Below, piece by piece: positions 33,395 through 40,657 of a stretch of DNA of 64,000 nt. Each line of letters opens with the position of its first letter. The first letter of the stretch is position 1. Source of the DNA: Actinophytocola sp049647105 (GTDB lineage Bacteria > Actinomycetota > Actinomycetes > Mycobacteriales > Pseudonocardiaceae); the NCBI RefSeq assembly GCF_049647105.1, contig NZ_JBARWZ010000044.1, forward strand, positions 1 through 64,000, read 5' to 3'. The position numbers and the translations under genes are program-made. The notes below the pieces were generated by a model that was not told where the DNA came from, did not search any database, and saw only the letters and a program-made list of their open reading frames with translations.

Positions 33395-34317
33395 TCGGCC
33401 TCCCAGGTGGACAGCGGACGCGCGAGCACGTCCTCGGTGATCGTCGCGATACGGGCGCGCTGCAGTGCGTCCATCGCGTGGAACCGCTCACCGAGTGCCT
33501 CGGCATAGCGGGGGTACCAGTCGTTGCGCCGGGCCAGTGCGATGTCCTCGGCCGACCGGGTGTCGTCGCCCTTGCTGTGCGGGCCCAGCCGGTAGGTCTC
33601 GAACTCCACCACCAGCGGCCAGCCGTGGTCACGCACCCCGCGCACCAACGGCGCCAACTCGGCCCGCAGCGCTTCGACGTCCTGTGTGGCGGTCCGGTGG
33701 TGCGCGACGTCGAAGGCCAGCGCACGGTCGGCGATCGTGCCCGCCATCTGCGTCGAGGTCGGCGTGGACTGTGCGATGCCGTTGTGTTCGACGAGGACCA
33801 GCAGCGGCACCCGCCACAGCCGGGCCATGTTCAGCGCCTCGTACACCGCGCCCTCGCCCCACGTGCCGTCCCCGATGTGCACCGCGGCGAGCGCGCCGGG
33901 CTCGGTGCGCCGCAGGTGCAGCGCGACACCGACGGCGACCGGCATGCTCTGCCCCTGCACGCCGGTGGACAGGTAACGGTCGCGCAGGATGTGCTGGCTG
34001 CCGCCCACCCCGGAGCACACCGCGCCCTGCCTGCCCATGATCTCGGCGAGCAGTCCCTCCGGGTCGTCGAAGCGGGCGAGGTAGTGCCCGTGGCCACGGT
34101 GGTTGCTGAACACGTGGTCGCGATCGGTCAGTACCGTACGCAGCGCGACCGGGATGTTCTCCTGCCCGAGGCACGTGTGCGTGGTGCCGTTGAGCTCGCC
34201 CCGGTCGAACAGCTCCAGCAGGGTCCGCTCGAAGTGGCGGATCATCAGCAGCCGCGCCAGGTCCGGGTTGGACAGCGACAGCTCCCCCGCCTGTGGCGCC
34301 TCGGTCGTGACCGTCAC
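33391..34317 (-). CDS. 2-oxoacid dehydrogenase E1 alpha subunit
   Basis: A 308-residue thiamine-diphosphate enzyme. Visible are HTCLGQENIPVAL (~47), FSNHRGHGHYLARF (~70), GVGGSQHI (~103) and the cofactor motif beginning GDGTWGEGAVYEALNMARL (~149) and ending VEHNG. Somewhat shorter than housekeeping E1alpha. The start is GTG, overlapping the carrier-protein stop, so it is translationally coupled to carrier protein ACP1. That coupling supports delivery of an acyl unit from this complex to ACP1. Confidence 0.92.
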   Translation of the reverse strand: MTVTTEAPQAGELSLSNPDLARLLMIRHFERTLLELFDRGELNGTTHTCLGQENIPVALRTVLTDRDHVFSNHRGHGHYLARFDDPEGLLAEIMGRQGAVCSGVGGSQHILRDRYLSTGVQGQSMPVAVGVALHLRRTEPGALAAVHIGDGTWGEGAVYEALNMARLWRVPLLVLVEHNGIAQSTPTSTQMAGTIADRALAFDVAHHRTATQDVEALRAELAPLVRGVRDHGWPLVVEFETYRLGPHSKGDDTRSAEDIALARRNDWYPRYAEALGERFHAMDALQRARIATITEDVLARPLSTWEAE

Positions 34318-34559
34318 CCGTGCCTCACCATCTTGGCCGACACCGCGGCCACCAGACCGCCGACGTCCCTGATCGCGAAGTAGCGCTGGAGGTCCAGCCG
34401 GATGCCGAACTGCTCCTCGATGCCTGCGAGCAGCCGGAGCGCGGCGAAACTGCTCCAGTTGGCCAGCAGGTCGAACTGCGCGTCCTCGGTGATCTGGTCG
34501 GCGGGCACGTCGGTGACCTGCCCGACCAGACCCGCCACCCCGGCGAAGATCTCAGGCAT
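34314..34559 (-). CDS. Stand-alone acyl carrier protein 1
   Basis: An 81-residue carrier protein. The attachment site is S37 in LLANWSSFAALRLL; the residue before it is Ser in place of the usual Asp, a variation seen in carrier proteins served by FkbH-type enzymes. The ATG overlaps the FkbH stop by eight bases and the stop overlaps the E1alpha start, so it sits between its two probable loading systems. Confidence 0.88.
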   Translation of the reverse strand: MPEIFAGVAGLVGQVTDVPADQITEDAQFDLLANWSSFAALRLLAGIEEQFGIRLDLQRYFAIRDVGGLVAAVSAKMVRHG

Positions 34560-36423
34560 TGACCGGCACCTCCTCAACGTCAAGCTCCGTCCACTCGGGA
34601 CGGATCCGCGGTCGCGGCACGAGCGGTAGCACGTACCGGATCTCCTTCTCGCCAGTCCGGTGCGCCTGGAACCCGACCTCCGGGTAGAACGCGGCGGCGG
34701 GCTTGTTCCGTTCGGTGGCACGGAAGTCGGCTTCCAGCAGGAGCGCACCGTCCCGCGCGGCGAGGTCCGCGAGGTGCGCGACGACGGTGTGCTCCACGCC
34801 TCGGGAGAACACCCGGCAGCTCATCACGAGGTTCTCGATCAGCCAGCTCTCCTCGTACCTGGTCACCCAGACCCCGCCCACGATGCCCTCACGGCCGAAC
34901 CGGTCGGCCACCTCGAACACCAGGACCAGGTGGTCCGGTGACGCGGTCATCTCCCTCGTGCGTGCCTCGGGGTGGGCAGTGCCGATCATGTTGAACTGGT
35001 TGGTGCGCCCGCCGAGCTGCACCAGTCGTGGCAGGGTGAACTCGTCGACGGCGCGCACGGTGACCCGGACGTCCAGACTGGCCAGGTAGTCGCGGACGGA
35101 GCTGAACTCCTGCGCGGACCGCACGCGCTCGGCCCGCGCCTGGTACAGGGCGGTGCGCTCCCGGTCGGTGGCCGTCGTGGTGAGCACGTCGAAGTGACCG
35201 CCGCCGAGGATGGCGCCGACGTGGTCGGCCGGGTCGCCGTCCAGGTGCACCACCGTCACCTCGGGCACGGACTCGCGGACCAGCTCGCACTCGAACTCGC
35301 TGTCGTCGGCGAACACGAAGCTGTCCAGCCCGAGGTTGAGCTGCCGCGCCAGCTGTCGCAGGTTGTGGTCCTTTGGTTGCCAGTTGACCGCCTGCGCGGC
35401 GATGTCGGCAGGCCGGATCGCCAGGCCGGGATGCTCGGTGAGCACCCTGTCCACCAGCTCGGCCTCGTTCTTGCTGCACAACGCGAGCAGGACGCCCTGC
35501 TTGCGCAGCGCCACCGCGCGCCGTTGCAGTTCGGTGTAACAGTTGCCGGGATAGAGTTCGCCGACCTGGATGCCCGCCGGGCCGTCGTCACCGACCACGC
35601 CGCCCCACAACGTGTTGTCCAGGTCGAGCACGAGGGTCTTCTTGGCCATGCCGAGCACCGCTCGGCAGAAGTTCGCCGCCTGGTCGGCATACTCGTGCTC
35701 CACGACCGATGACCACGCGGCACCGGCGAACCGGTACAGCCGTTCGTCGCGCACCGCCCCGGACGTGTGCACGAGCAGCGCTTCGAGGTCCAGCGTGTGC
35801 ACCGCGGCGTTGCGCTGCGTCATGCCGAGCAGGTCACTGTTGAGGTCACGCCAGATCCGGCCGAGCGCGGCCCGCCCGTCGAACGCCACCACGCCGCGGT
35901 ACTCGGCGGGCGACAACGGGACGGTGTGCACCAGGACGGTGCCGCCGCCGCGGTTGACGAACGACGTGACCGCGCCCTCCACCATCTCCCGCCGGCCGTG
36001 CAGGGCGTTGGCAAGCCCGTCGAGGTCGGTGGGGTCCCACCCCGTCGGCAACAGCCACGAGTCGTGCATCAGGCACAGCGTCACCTGGGGGGCGAACCGC
36101 GCGACCGGCGACTCCTGGTCGGTCAGGTCGGTCAGGAGCTGGTCGAAGCCGGAGACGTGGAGCTGTGGCGCGATCCCCCTCCGCAGCAGGGCGACGCGCA
36201 GCAGCGGTGCGACCCCGGACGCGGTGAACGTCCCGGTGATCGCCACGCGCAGCGGGCGCAGGGCACCGAGCCGGTCGGCGGGGACGGCGGCCAGCAGCCT
36301 GCCAGCCTCGATCAGCACGGGGAGGTCCCGCACCCGCGCGAGGTCCGCGAGCAGCGCCGGGTCCGCCTTCGCGGCCGGTGCCGCCGCCGCACGGATGCGG
36401 GTCAACAAGTCCTGCACTTCCAT
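34552..36423 (-). CDS. FkbH-like HAD/acyltransferase protein (intact)
   Basis: A 623-residue FkbH-family protein. The N-terminal domain (about 55-250) has ITGTFTASGV and a downstream strand-rich core. The HAD domain has the intact nucleophile motif LVLDLDNTLWGG (D267, D269) and FADDSEFECELVR (~375). The C-terminal ~180 residues form a GNAT-like acyltransferase with RTNQFNMIGTAHPEA and LIENLVMSCRVFSRGVEH. FkbH enzymes dephosphorylate 1,3-bisphosphoglycerate-derived glycerate and load it on a carrier protein, giving glyceryl-S-ACP. The next gene encodes carrier protein ACP1, its likely partner. Unlike methoxymalonate clusters, no dehydrogenase or methyltransferase partners are present. Confidence 0.9.
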   Translation of the reverse strand: MEVQDLLTRIRAAAAPAAKADPALLADLARVRDLPVLIEAGRLLAAVPADRLGALRPLRVAITGTFTASGVAPLLRVALLRRGIAPQLHVSGFDQLLTDLTDQESPVARFAPQVTLCLMHDSWLLPTGWDPTDLDGLANALHGRREMVEGAVTSFVNRGGGTVLVHTVPLSPAEYRGVVAFDGRAALGRIWRDLNSDLLGMTQRNAAVHTLDLEALLVHTSGAVRDERLYRFAGAAWSSVVEHEYADQAANFCRAVLGMAKKTLVLDLDNTLWGGVVGDDGPAGIQVGELYPGNCYTELQRRAVALRKQGVLLALCSKNEAELVDRVLTEHPGLAIRPADIAAQAVNWQPKDHNLRQLARQLNLGLDSFVFADDSEFECELVRESVPEVTVVHLDGDPADHVGAILGGGHFDVLTTTATDRERTALYQARAERVRSAQEFSSVRDYLASLDVRVTVRAVDEFTLPRLVQLGGRTNQFNMIGTAHPEARTREMTASPDHLVLVFEVADRFGREGIVGGVWVTRYEESWLIENLVMSCRVFSRGVEHTVVAHLADLAARDGALLLEADFRATERNKPAAAFYPEVGFQAHRTGEKEIRYVLPLVPRPRIRPEWTELDVEEVPVNA

Positions 36424-36439
36424 TCCGTTCTCCAGGTCG

Positions 36440-37456
36440 TCAGATCGCCAGCAGGGTGCACAACCAGTGCATCCCGCTTGCGGTGCTGGTCAGGGCGACC
36501 ACGTCGCCGTCGTCGAGCTCTCCCGAGTCGAGGTGGTGCTCCAGTGAGAGGAGCTGGTCGGCGCACCCGACGTGGCCGTGCTCGACGGCGAGGTCGACGT
36601 TGGTGCGGTCCAACGGGATGCCGAGGTCCTTGGCCAGGTTGGTCAGCGCCGCCACGTTGTCGTTGAAGTGGATGACCCTGCGCAGGTTGTCCGGGGTGAG
36701 GTCGACGCGGGCACAGGCGCGGCGCACGACCTCGTGGTTGTGGGTGTTGATGGTGGAGACGAACTCGAACATCTGGCGGACGTCGCCCGCGAAGAACTCC
36801 TCGAGGCGCAGGTTCGGGCTCTTGACCGCGATGTCGGCCTGGCCGTTGAAGGGCCGGGCGGCGGCACCGACGTCCATCCGCATGAAGTCGGCGTAGCGGC
36901 CGTCACTGATGATCTCGGTGGTGAGCCAGCGGCGGGCCGGGTGGTCACGCCGCAACACGGCGGCCGCCGCACCGTCGGAGTAGACGCTGGTGTTGATCTC
37001 CATCCGGTTCCAGTACGGCTCGCACACCCGGTTCGCGCCGATGATCAACGCGGTGTGGTAGCCGGGGTGGGTGGCGAACTTGCCCGCGACGATGTCGAAG
37101 GCGGCCACTCCCCCACCGCAGGCCTGGGTCAGCAGCACGGCCTCGGCGGCGTGCGTGCCGAGCCGGGCCTGGGTGGCGCCCGCCGCGTCCCAGTACAGGT
37201 ATTCCGCGATGTCCGACATCGCGAGCACCACCAGGTCCACTTCGGACGGTGCGCACCCGGCCCGCGCCAGCGCGACGGTGCCCGCGCGTGCGGCCAGCTC
37301 GGTGAGGCCAACGCCGTCGGGTGCCCGGTGGAAACCCTGGTAGCCCCAACGGCGAACCCGATCGACGTCGGAGGTGTAGTCCGCGGCCGCCGCCGCGACG
37401 TCGACCGGCTCACCGAGTGCGTGTCCGAGCGACACGATGCCGAACTGGGTGTTCAC
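36440..37456 (-). CDS. KASIII (FabH)-like enzyme with altered triad
   Basis: A 338-residue thiolase-fold protein of the 3-oxoacyl-ACP synthase III family. C113 in LLTQACGGGVAAFD is the nucleophile and H263 in RRVIHFNDN the first base. Where FabH has Asn in NxGNTSAAS, this protein has VEHGHVGCADQ (H293 or H295), so it is not a standard decarboxylating synthase. Such variants (CerJ-like) can act as plain acyltransferases. With FkbH and dehydrogenase-loaded carriers nearby it probably moves or joins an acyl unit between carrier proteins. GTG start overlapping the FkbH2 stop. Confidence 0.82.
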   Translation of the reverse strand: MNTQFGIVSLGHALGEPVDVAAAAADYTSDVDRVRRWGYQGFHRAPDGVGLTELAARAGTVALARAGCAPSEVDLVVLAMSDIAEYLYWDAAGATQARLGTHAAEAVLLTQACGGGVAAFDIVAGKFATHPGYHTALIIGANRVCEPYWNRMEINTSVYSDGAAAAVLRRDHPARRWLTTEIISDGRYADFMRMDVGAAARPFNGQADIAVKSPNLRLEEFFAGDVRQMFEFVSTINTHNHEVVRRACARVDLTPDNLRRVIHFNDNVAALTNLAKDLGIPLDRTNVDLAVEHGHVGCADQLLSLEHHLDSGELDDGDVVALTSTASGMHWLCTLLAI

Positions 37457-38844
37457 ACCATCTCCTCGACCTTCGACCCCGACTCCGCCAGAAACCGCGT
37501 GGCCACCTCGTTGTGTGGGGTGCGGCAGTGCCGGAACGTCACGCGACCCCCGGTGCGGCCACGGATGTCGGCGAGCACGCGGTCCTGAACACCCTTGCCG
37601 AGTACCGGACAGGACAGCGAGAACACGTCGACCACCCAGTCCTCCCCCGCGCGGCGCAGGCCGACCGCACCGCTGATGCCGTAGTCGCCGAACCGGTCGC
37701 GGACCCGCACCGCGATCACCTCACGCCCGGGGTCGGTGAGGTCAGGATCGCCGCCGAGCGTGAAGTCCTTGGCCCGGCTGACGACCTCGATGGCCTTCGC
37801 GAGATCCGGCCCGGCGGGCCCGCAGTCGACCTCGACGTCGAGACTTGCCACGAAGTCGTCCAGGGACAAGGATTTCGGAGACTTCGTGGACTCCGCGGGC
37901 CGCGTCCGGATCCCCTGGTCATGGACCGGCGCCGGTATCCGGTCGAAGACACCGCAGCGCCGCAGGTCGTCGGCGCCACGGATCAGCACCGTGGACCGCT
38001 CCGGCACGCCACGCACCGGCGCCTCGCCGACGGTCCACGTGTCGAGCAGGTCGGCCACCTCGGTCCACTCGGCGTACCCGGTCGCACGCAGTCCGATGTG
38101 GACCCCGCCGCGACGCAGCGACCGCAGTTCGCCCGCCAGGTCCGTGACCCGCAGCGCATCGGCGTCGAGCAGCACCGCGCGTGGTGTGGCGCCGAACACC
38201 GCGCGCAACACGGCGGCGAGCCGGCCGCCAAGCTCGGCGAACACGGCCTCGGTGTAGGGAATGCGGGCGAAGCGCCACAGCGCGTCGTGGTGGGCGTTGC
38301 GGCTGCCCACCGCCCGCACGGCCTGCTCGGCGTCGACCACGAGCACCTCGGGCCTGCCGGCCAGCAGTGCCCGCACGGTCTCCCTGGCCTCGGCCGCCGC
38401 CGAGGGCGCGCCGCCGGTGGCGGCTTCCGCGAACACACCGTCGTCGTGTGCCGGGACGGCGGGCAGCACGACGACGAGCAGCGCGTGCCACCTGGCCGCA
38501 GCGGCGCTCGCCGCGTCGACCACACGCCGCAGCTCGGCCGGGTGCCCGGCACCGTCGGCCCCCAGTTCCTCGAACCGGGGGGCCACGACGAGGACGTCCG
38601 GCCGGTGCCGCGCGGTCGGCGAGTCGTCGTCGAGACACTGCTGGACGATCTGGTTGAACGGACCGACGTGCGGGACGATCGGCAGTCCAGCCTTCTCCAG
38701 CGCCACCCCGAGGTAGGGCAGCACCGGGTCGATCGTGTAGCTGGCCAGCAGGGCGACGCGCAGCAGCCCGGACCGTGGTTCGCGCAGGATCTCCTGCCAC
38801 CGGCTGCGCACGGCGGACAGTCCCTGCTCGGCTGCGGTACCCAT
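37453..38844 (-). CDS. FkbH-like protein 2, degenerate HAD site
   Basis: A 463-residue relative of FkbH. The N-terminal FkbH_N-like domain is clear (LASYTIDPVLPYLGVALE then PFNQIVQQCLDDDSP). The HAD segment reads AVLLDADALRVTDLA, lacking the DxDxT triad, and the domain is shortened by about 100 residues. A GNAT-like C-terminus remains (SRAKDFTLGGDPDL to LAESGSKVEE), with LSLDDFVASLDVEVDCG matching the linker of FkbH1. It is therefore likely to be a non-phosphatase acyltransferase that hands an acyl group to carrier protein ACP2, whose gene lies directly upstream (stop and start adjacent). Confidence 0.75.
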   Translation of the reverse strand: MGTAAEQGLSAVRSRWQEILREPRSGLLRVALLASYTIDPVLPYLGVALEKAGLPIVPHVGPFNQIVQQCLDDDSPTARHRPDVLVVAPRFEELGADGAGHPAELRRVVDAASAAAARWHALLVVVLPAVPAHDDGVFAEAATGGAPSAAAEARETVRALLAGRPEVLVVDAEQAVRAVGSRNAHHDALWRFARIPYTEAVFAELGGRLAAVLRAVFGATPRAVLLDADALRVTDLAGELRSLRRGGVHIGLRATGYAEWTEVADLLDTWTVGEAPVRGVPERSTVLIRGADDLRRCGVFDRIPAPVHDQGIRTRPAESTKSPKSLSLDDFVASLDVEVDCGPAGPDLAKAIEVVSRAKDFTLGGDPDLTDPGREVIAVRVRDRFGDYGISGAVGLRRAGEDWVVDVFSLSCPVLGKGVQDRVLADIRGRTGGRVTFRHCRTPHNEVATRFLAESGSKVEEMV

Positions 38845-39087
38845 TTACACCTCGATTCCCTTGGTGCGCAACACCTTCCGGAGACCGGCGATGGTCCGCG
38901 CGTCCCGGATCTCCGCGTAGTCGAAGTACACCCGGTACGCCTCCTCCAGGGTCACCACGAGCTGGATGTGACGCATGCTCGTCCAGCCCGGCAATGCGTC
39001 CTGGTCCGCGTTCTCGGTGATCTCCGCCGGGTCGACGTCCAGCACCTCGGCCACCAGGGCCGCGAAGTTCACGACGCTGGTGCTCAT
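38845..39087 (-). CDS. Stand-alone acyl carrier protein 2
   Basis: An 80-residue carrier protein with S37 in LPGWTSMRHIQL as the attachment site, again with a non-Asp residue (Thr) before the serine, as in ACP1. It sits immediately upstream of the FkbH2 gene and overlaps the MbtH stop by four bases (ATGA). Confidence 0.85.
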   Translation of the reverse strand: MSTSVVNFAALVAEVLDVDPAEITENADQDALPGWTSMRHIQLVVTLEEAYRVYFDYAEIRDARTIAGLRKVLRTKGIEV

Positions 39088-39278
39088 GACGGCTCCCGCA
39101 GGCTGCGGGGACGCAGGTCCGTCCAGACCCGGCCGACGTGGGCAAGGCACTCTTCCTTGCTCCCGGCCACACCGGTGTCGTGCCAGCCCGGCGCGTCGTT
39201 CTTGTGTGCGGGCCACAGTGCGTACTGCTCCTCGTCGTTGACGACGACGCGGTAGCGCGGCTGTTCGAGGGTGTCCAT
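39084..39278 (-). CDS. MbtH-like NRPS chaperone
   Basis: A 64-residue MbtH-family protein with the family pattern: YRVVVNDEEQYALWPAH, then PGWHDTG, then CLAHVGRVWTDLRPRSL. MbtH proteins bind and activate adenylation domains. Two A domains in the same operon (NRPS genes at 49680 and 52972) are the likely clients. I use the ATG at 39278; a GTG precedes it. Confidence 0.95.
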   Translation of the reverse strand: MDTLEQPRYRVVVNDEEQYALWPAHKNDAPGWHDTGVAGSKEECLAHVGRVWTDLRPRSLREPS

Positions 39279-39300
39279 CACAACGCTCCTTTGTGGATGA

Positions 39301-40650
39301 TCAGTCGGCGGCGGTCATCGCCGGGACGCCGGACGGGGCGGGCGGGGCGGGAACATGGTCCGGAATGATGGTTTCGACCTCCCGGACGTTGCGGCTGGCG
39401 AAACCGATCGCGGCCACGCCGATGCCCAGCACGCCGACGAGCACGGTCAGCAGCCCCATGCCCGCGCCGGGGCCGGTGCCGACCAGCCAGCCGAACGTGC
39501 CTGCCAGCGCCCCGCCGGGGTCCATGGCGGGCTCGAAGATCTGGTCGGCGACCGGGCCCGCGATGACCAGGCCGAGCGGAACGGGGATGCTCTCCACGAA
39601 CTGCCGTGCGGCGAACACCCGGCCCTGGACCGCGGGATCGACCTTCTCCTGCCAGATGGTCTGGCTGAGGCCGTCGATGAACGGGATGAACAGGTGGATG
39701 AAGAACAGGCCGGCCGACCATGCCACCACGCTGTCCCCGACGCCGTAGACCAGCCTGCCGACGATGCTGAACCCGAGGATCGCGCCGAGCACCCACGGCA
39801 TCTTGCGGCCGGGGAACTTGATCACGCCGAGCAGCACACCGCCAAGGACACCGCCGAACGCACCGATGGTCAGCACGACCCCGACCTGTGCCTCGCTGTC
39901 GCCGGAGCGGGCGAGGACGATCGGGACGAGCATCGCGTAGCCGATCGCGGCGAACAGGCTGATCACGACGAGCATGGATTCCAGCCCGACGAGCGCGGGC
40001 CGCGCGAGGATGTACCGGAACCCGAACAGGCTGTCCCGCCAGATGCTGTTCCGGTCACCCACCGATGGCGACGTCGGCGGCAGGTTCACCAGGAACACCG
40101 CCGCGATGGCGACCACGTAGGTCAGTGCGTCCAGCAGCAGGATGAGGTTGACGCCGGTGAGTCCGAGCAGGGTCGCCGCGAACGCCGGGGCGAAGATCAC
40201 CGGCAGGGTGCGCACCGCCCACATCATCGCGTTGGCCCTGGGATAGCGGCCCTTCTCCATCATCACCGTGATCGCCGCTGAGAAGGCGGGAAGCTGGAAC
40301 GCGAGGAACGCGCCGGTGAGGAAGTTGACGATGTAGAGCTGCCACAGCTCCACCGACCCGGTCAGGAACATCGCCAACAGGGCGAACGTGGCCACGGCGG
40401 ACCCGAGGTCGCTCAGCACGATGGTGAGCCTGCGGCTCAGCCGGTCGATGAGGATGCCAGCGAGCGGACTGAACAGCACCGTCGCGCCGAAGGCGAAGAA
40501 CATCATCATCGCAAGGTCGGTGGCCGAGCCGGTCTGCTGCCAGACCCAGATGCTCAGTGCGAAGTTCGTCATCCGGGTACCGAGCGCGGACAGCAGCTGT
40601 CCGCTCCAGATGACCGTGAACGCGCCGAATCCCGAGGGGCGTTGCACCAC
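39301..40650 (-). CDS. MFS exporter
   Basis: A 449-residue major facilitator protein with about twelve transmembrane segments, of the macrolide-efflux-like group (FTVIWSGQLLSALGTRMTNFAL at the start, the loop GILIDRLSRRLTIVLSD after the second helix, and VQGRVFAARQFVESIP in the C-terminal half). The GTG at 40650 has GAGG five bases upstream, overlapping the NRPS stop, so it is co-translated with the assembly line. Probable role: export of, and self-protection against, the product. Confidence 0.92.
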   Translation of the reverse strand: MVQRPSGFGAFTVIWSGQLLSALGTRMTNFALSIWVWQQTGSATDLAMMMFFAFGATVLFSPLAGILIDRLSRRLTIVLSDLGSAVATFALLAMFLTGSVELWQLYIVNFLTGAFLAFQLPAFSAAITVMMEKGRYPRANAMMWAVRTLPVIFAPAFAATLLGLTGVNLILLLDALTYVVAIAAVFLVNLPPTSPSVGDRNSIWRDSLFGFRYILARPALVGLESMLVVISLFAAIGYAMLVPIVLARSGDSEAQVGVVLTIGAFGGVLGGVLLGVIKFPGRKMPWVLGAILGFSIVGRLVYGVGDSVVAWSAGLFFIHLFIPFIDGLSQTIWQEKVDPAVQGRVFAARQFVESIPVPLGLVIAGPVADQIFEPAMDPGGALAGTFGWLVGTGPGAGMGLLTVLVGVLGIGVAAIGFASRNVREVETIIPDHVPAPPAPSGVPAMTAAD

Positions 40651-40657
40651 GATTACC

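Noticed and set aside
34552..36423. Methoxymalonyl-ACP pathway
   Set aside because: FkbH and a carrier are present, but the acyl-ACP dehydrogenases and O-methyltransferase of that pathway are missing, and the only AT looks malonyl-specific.
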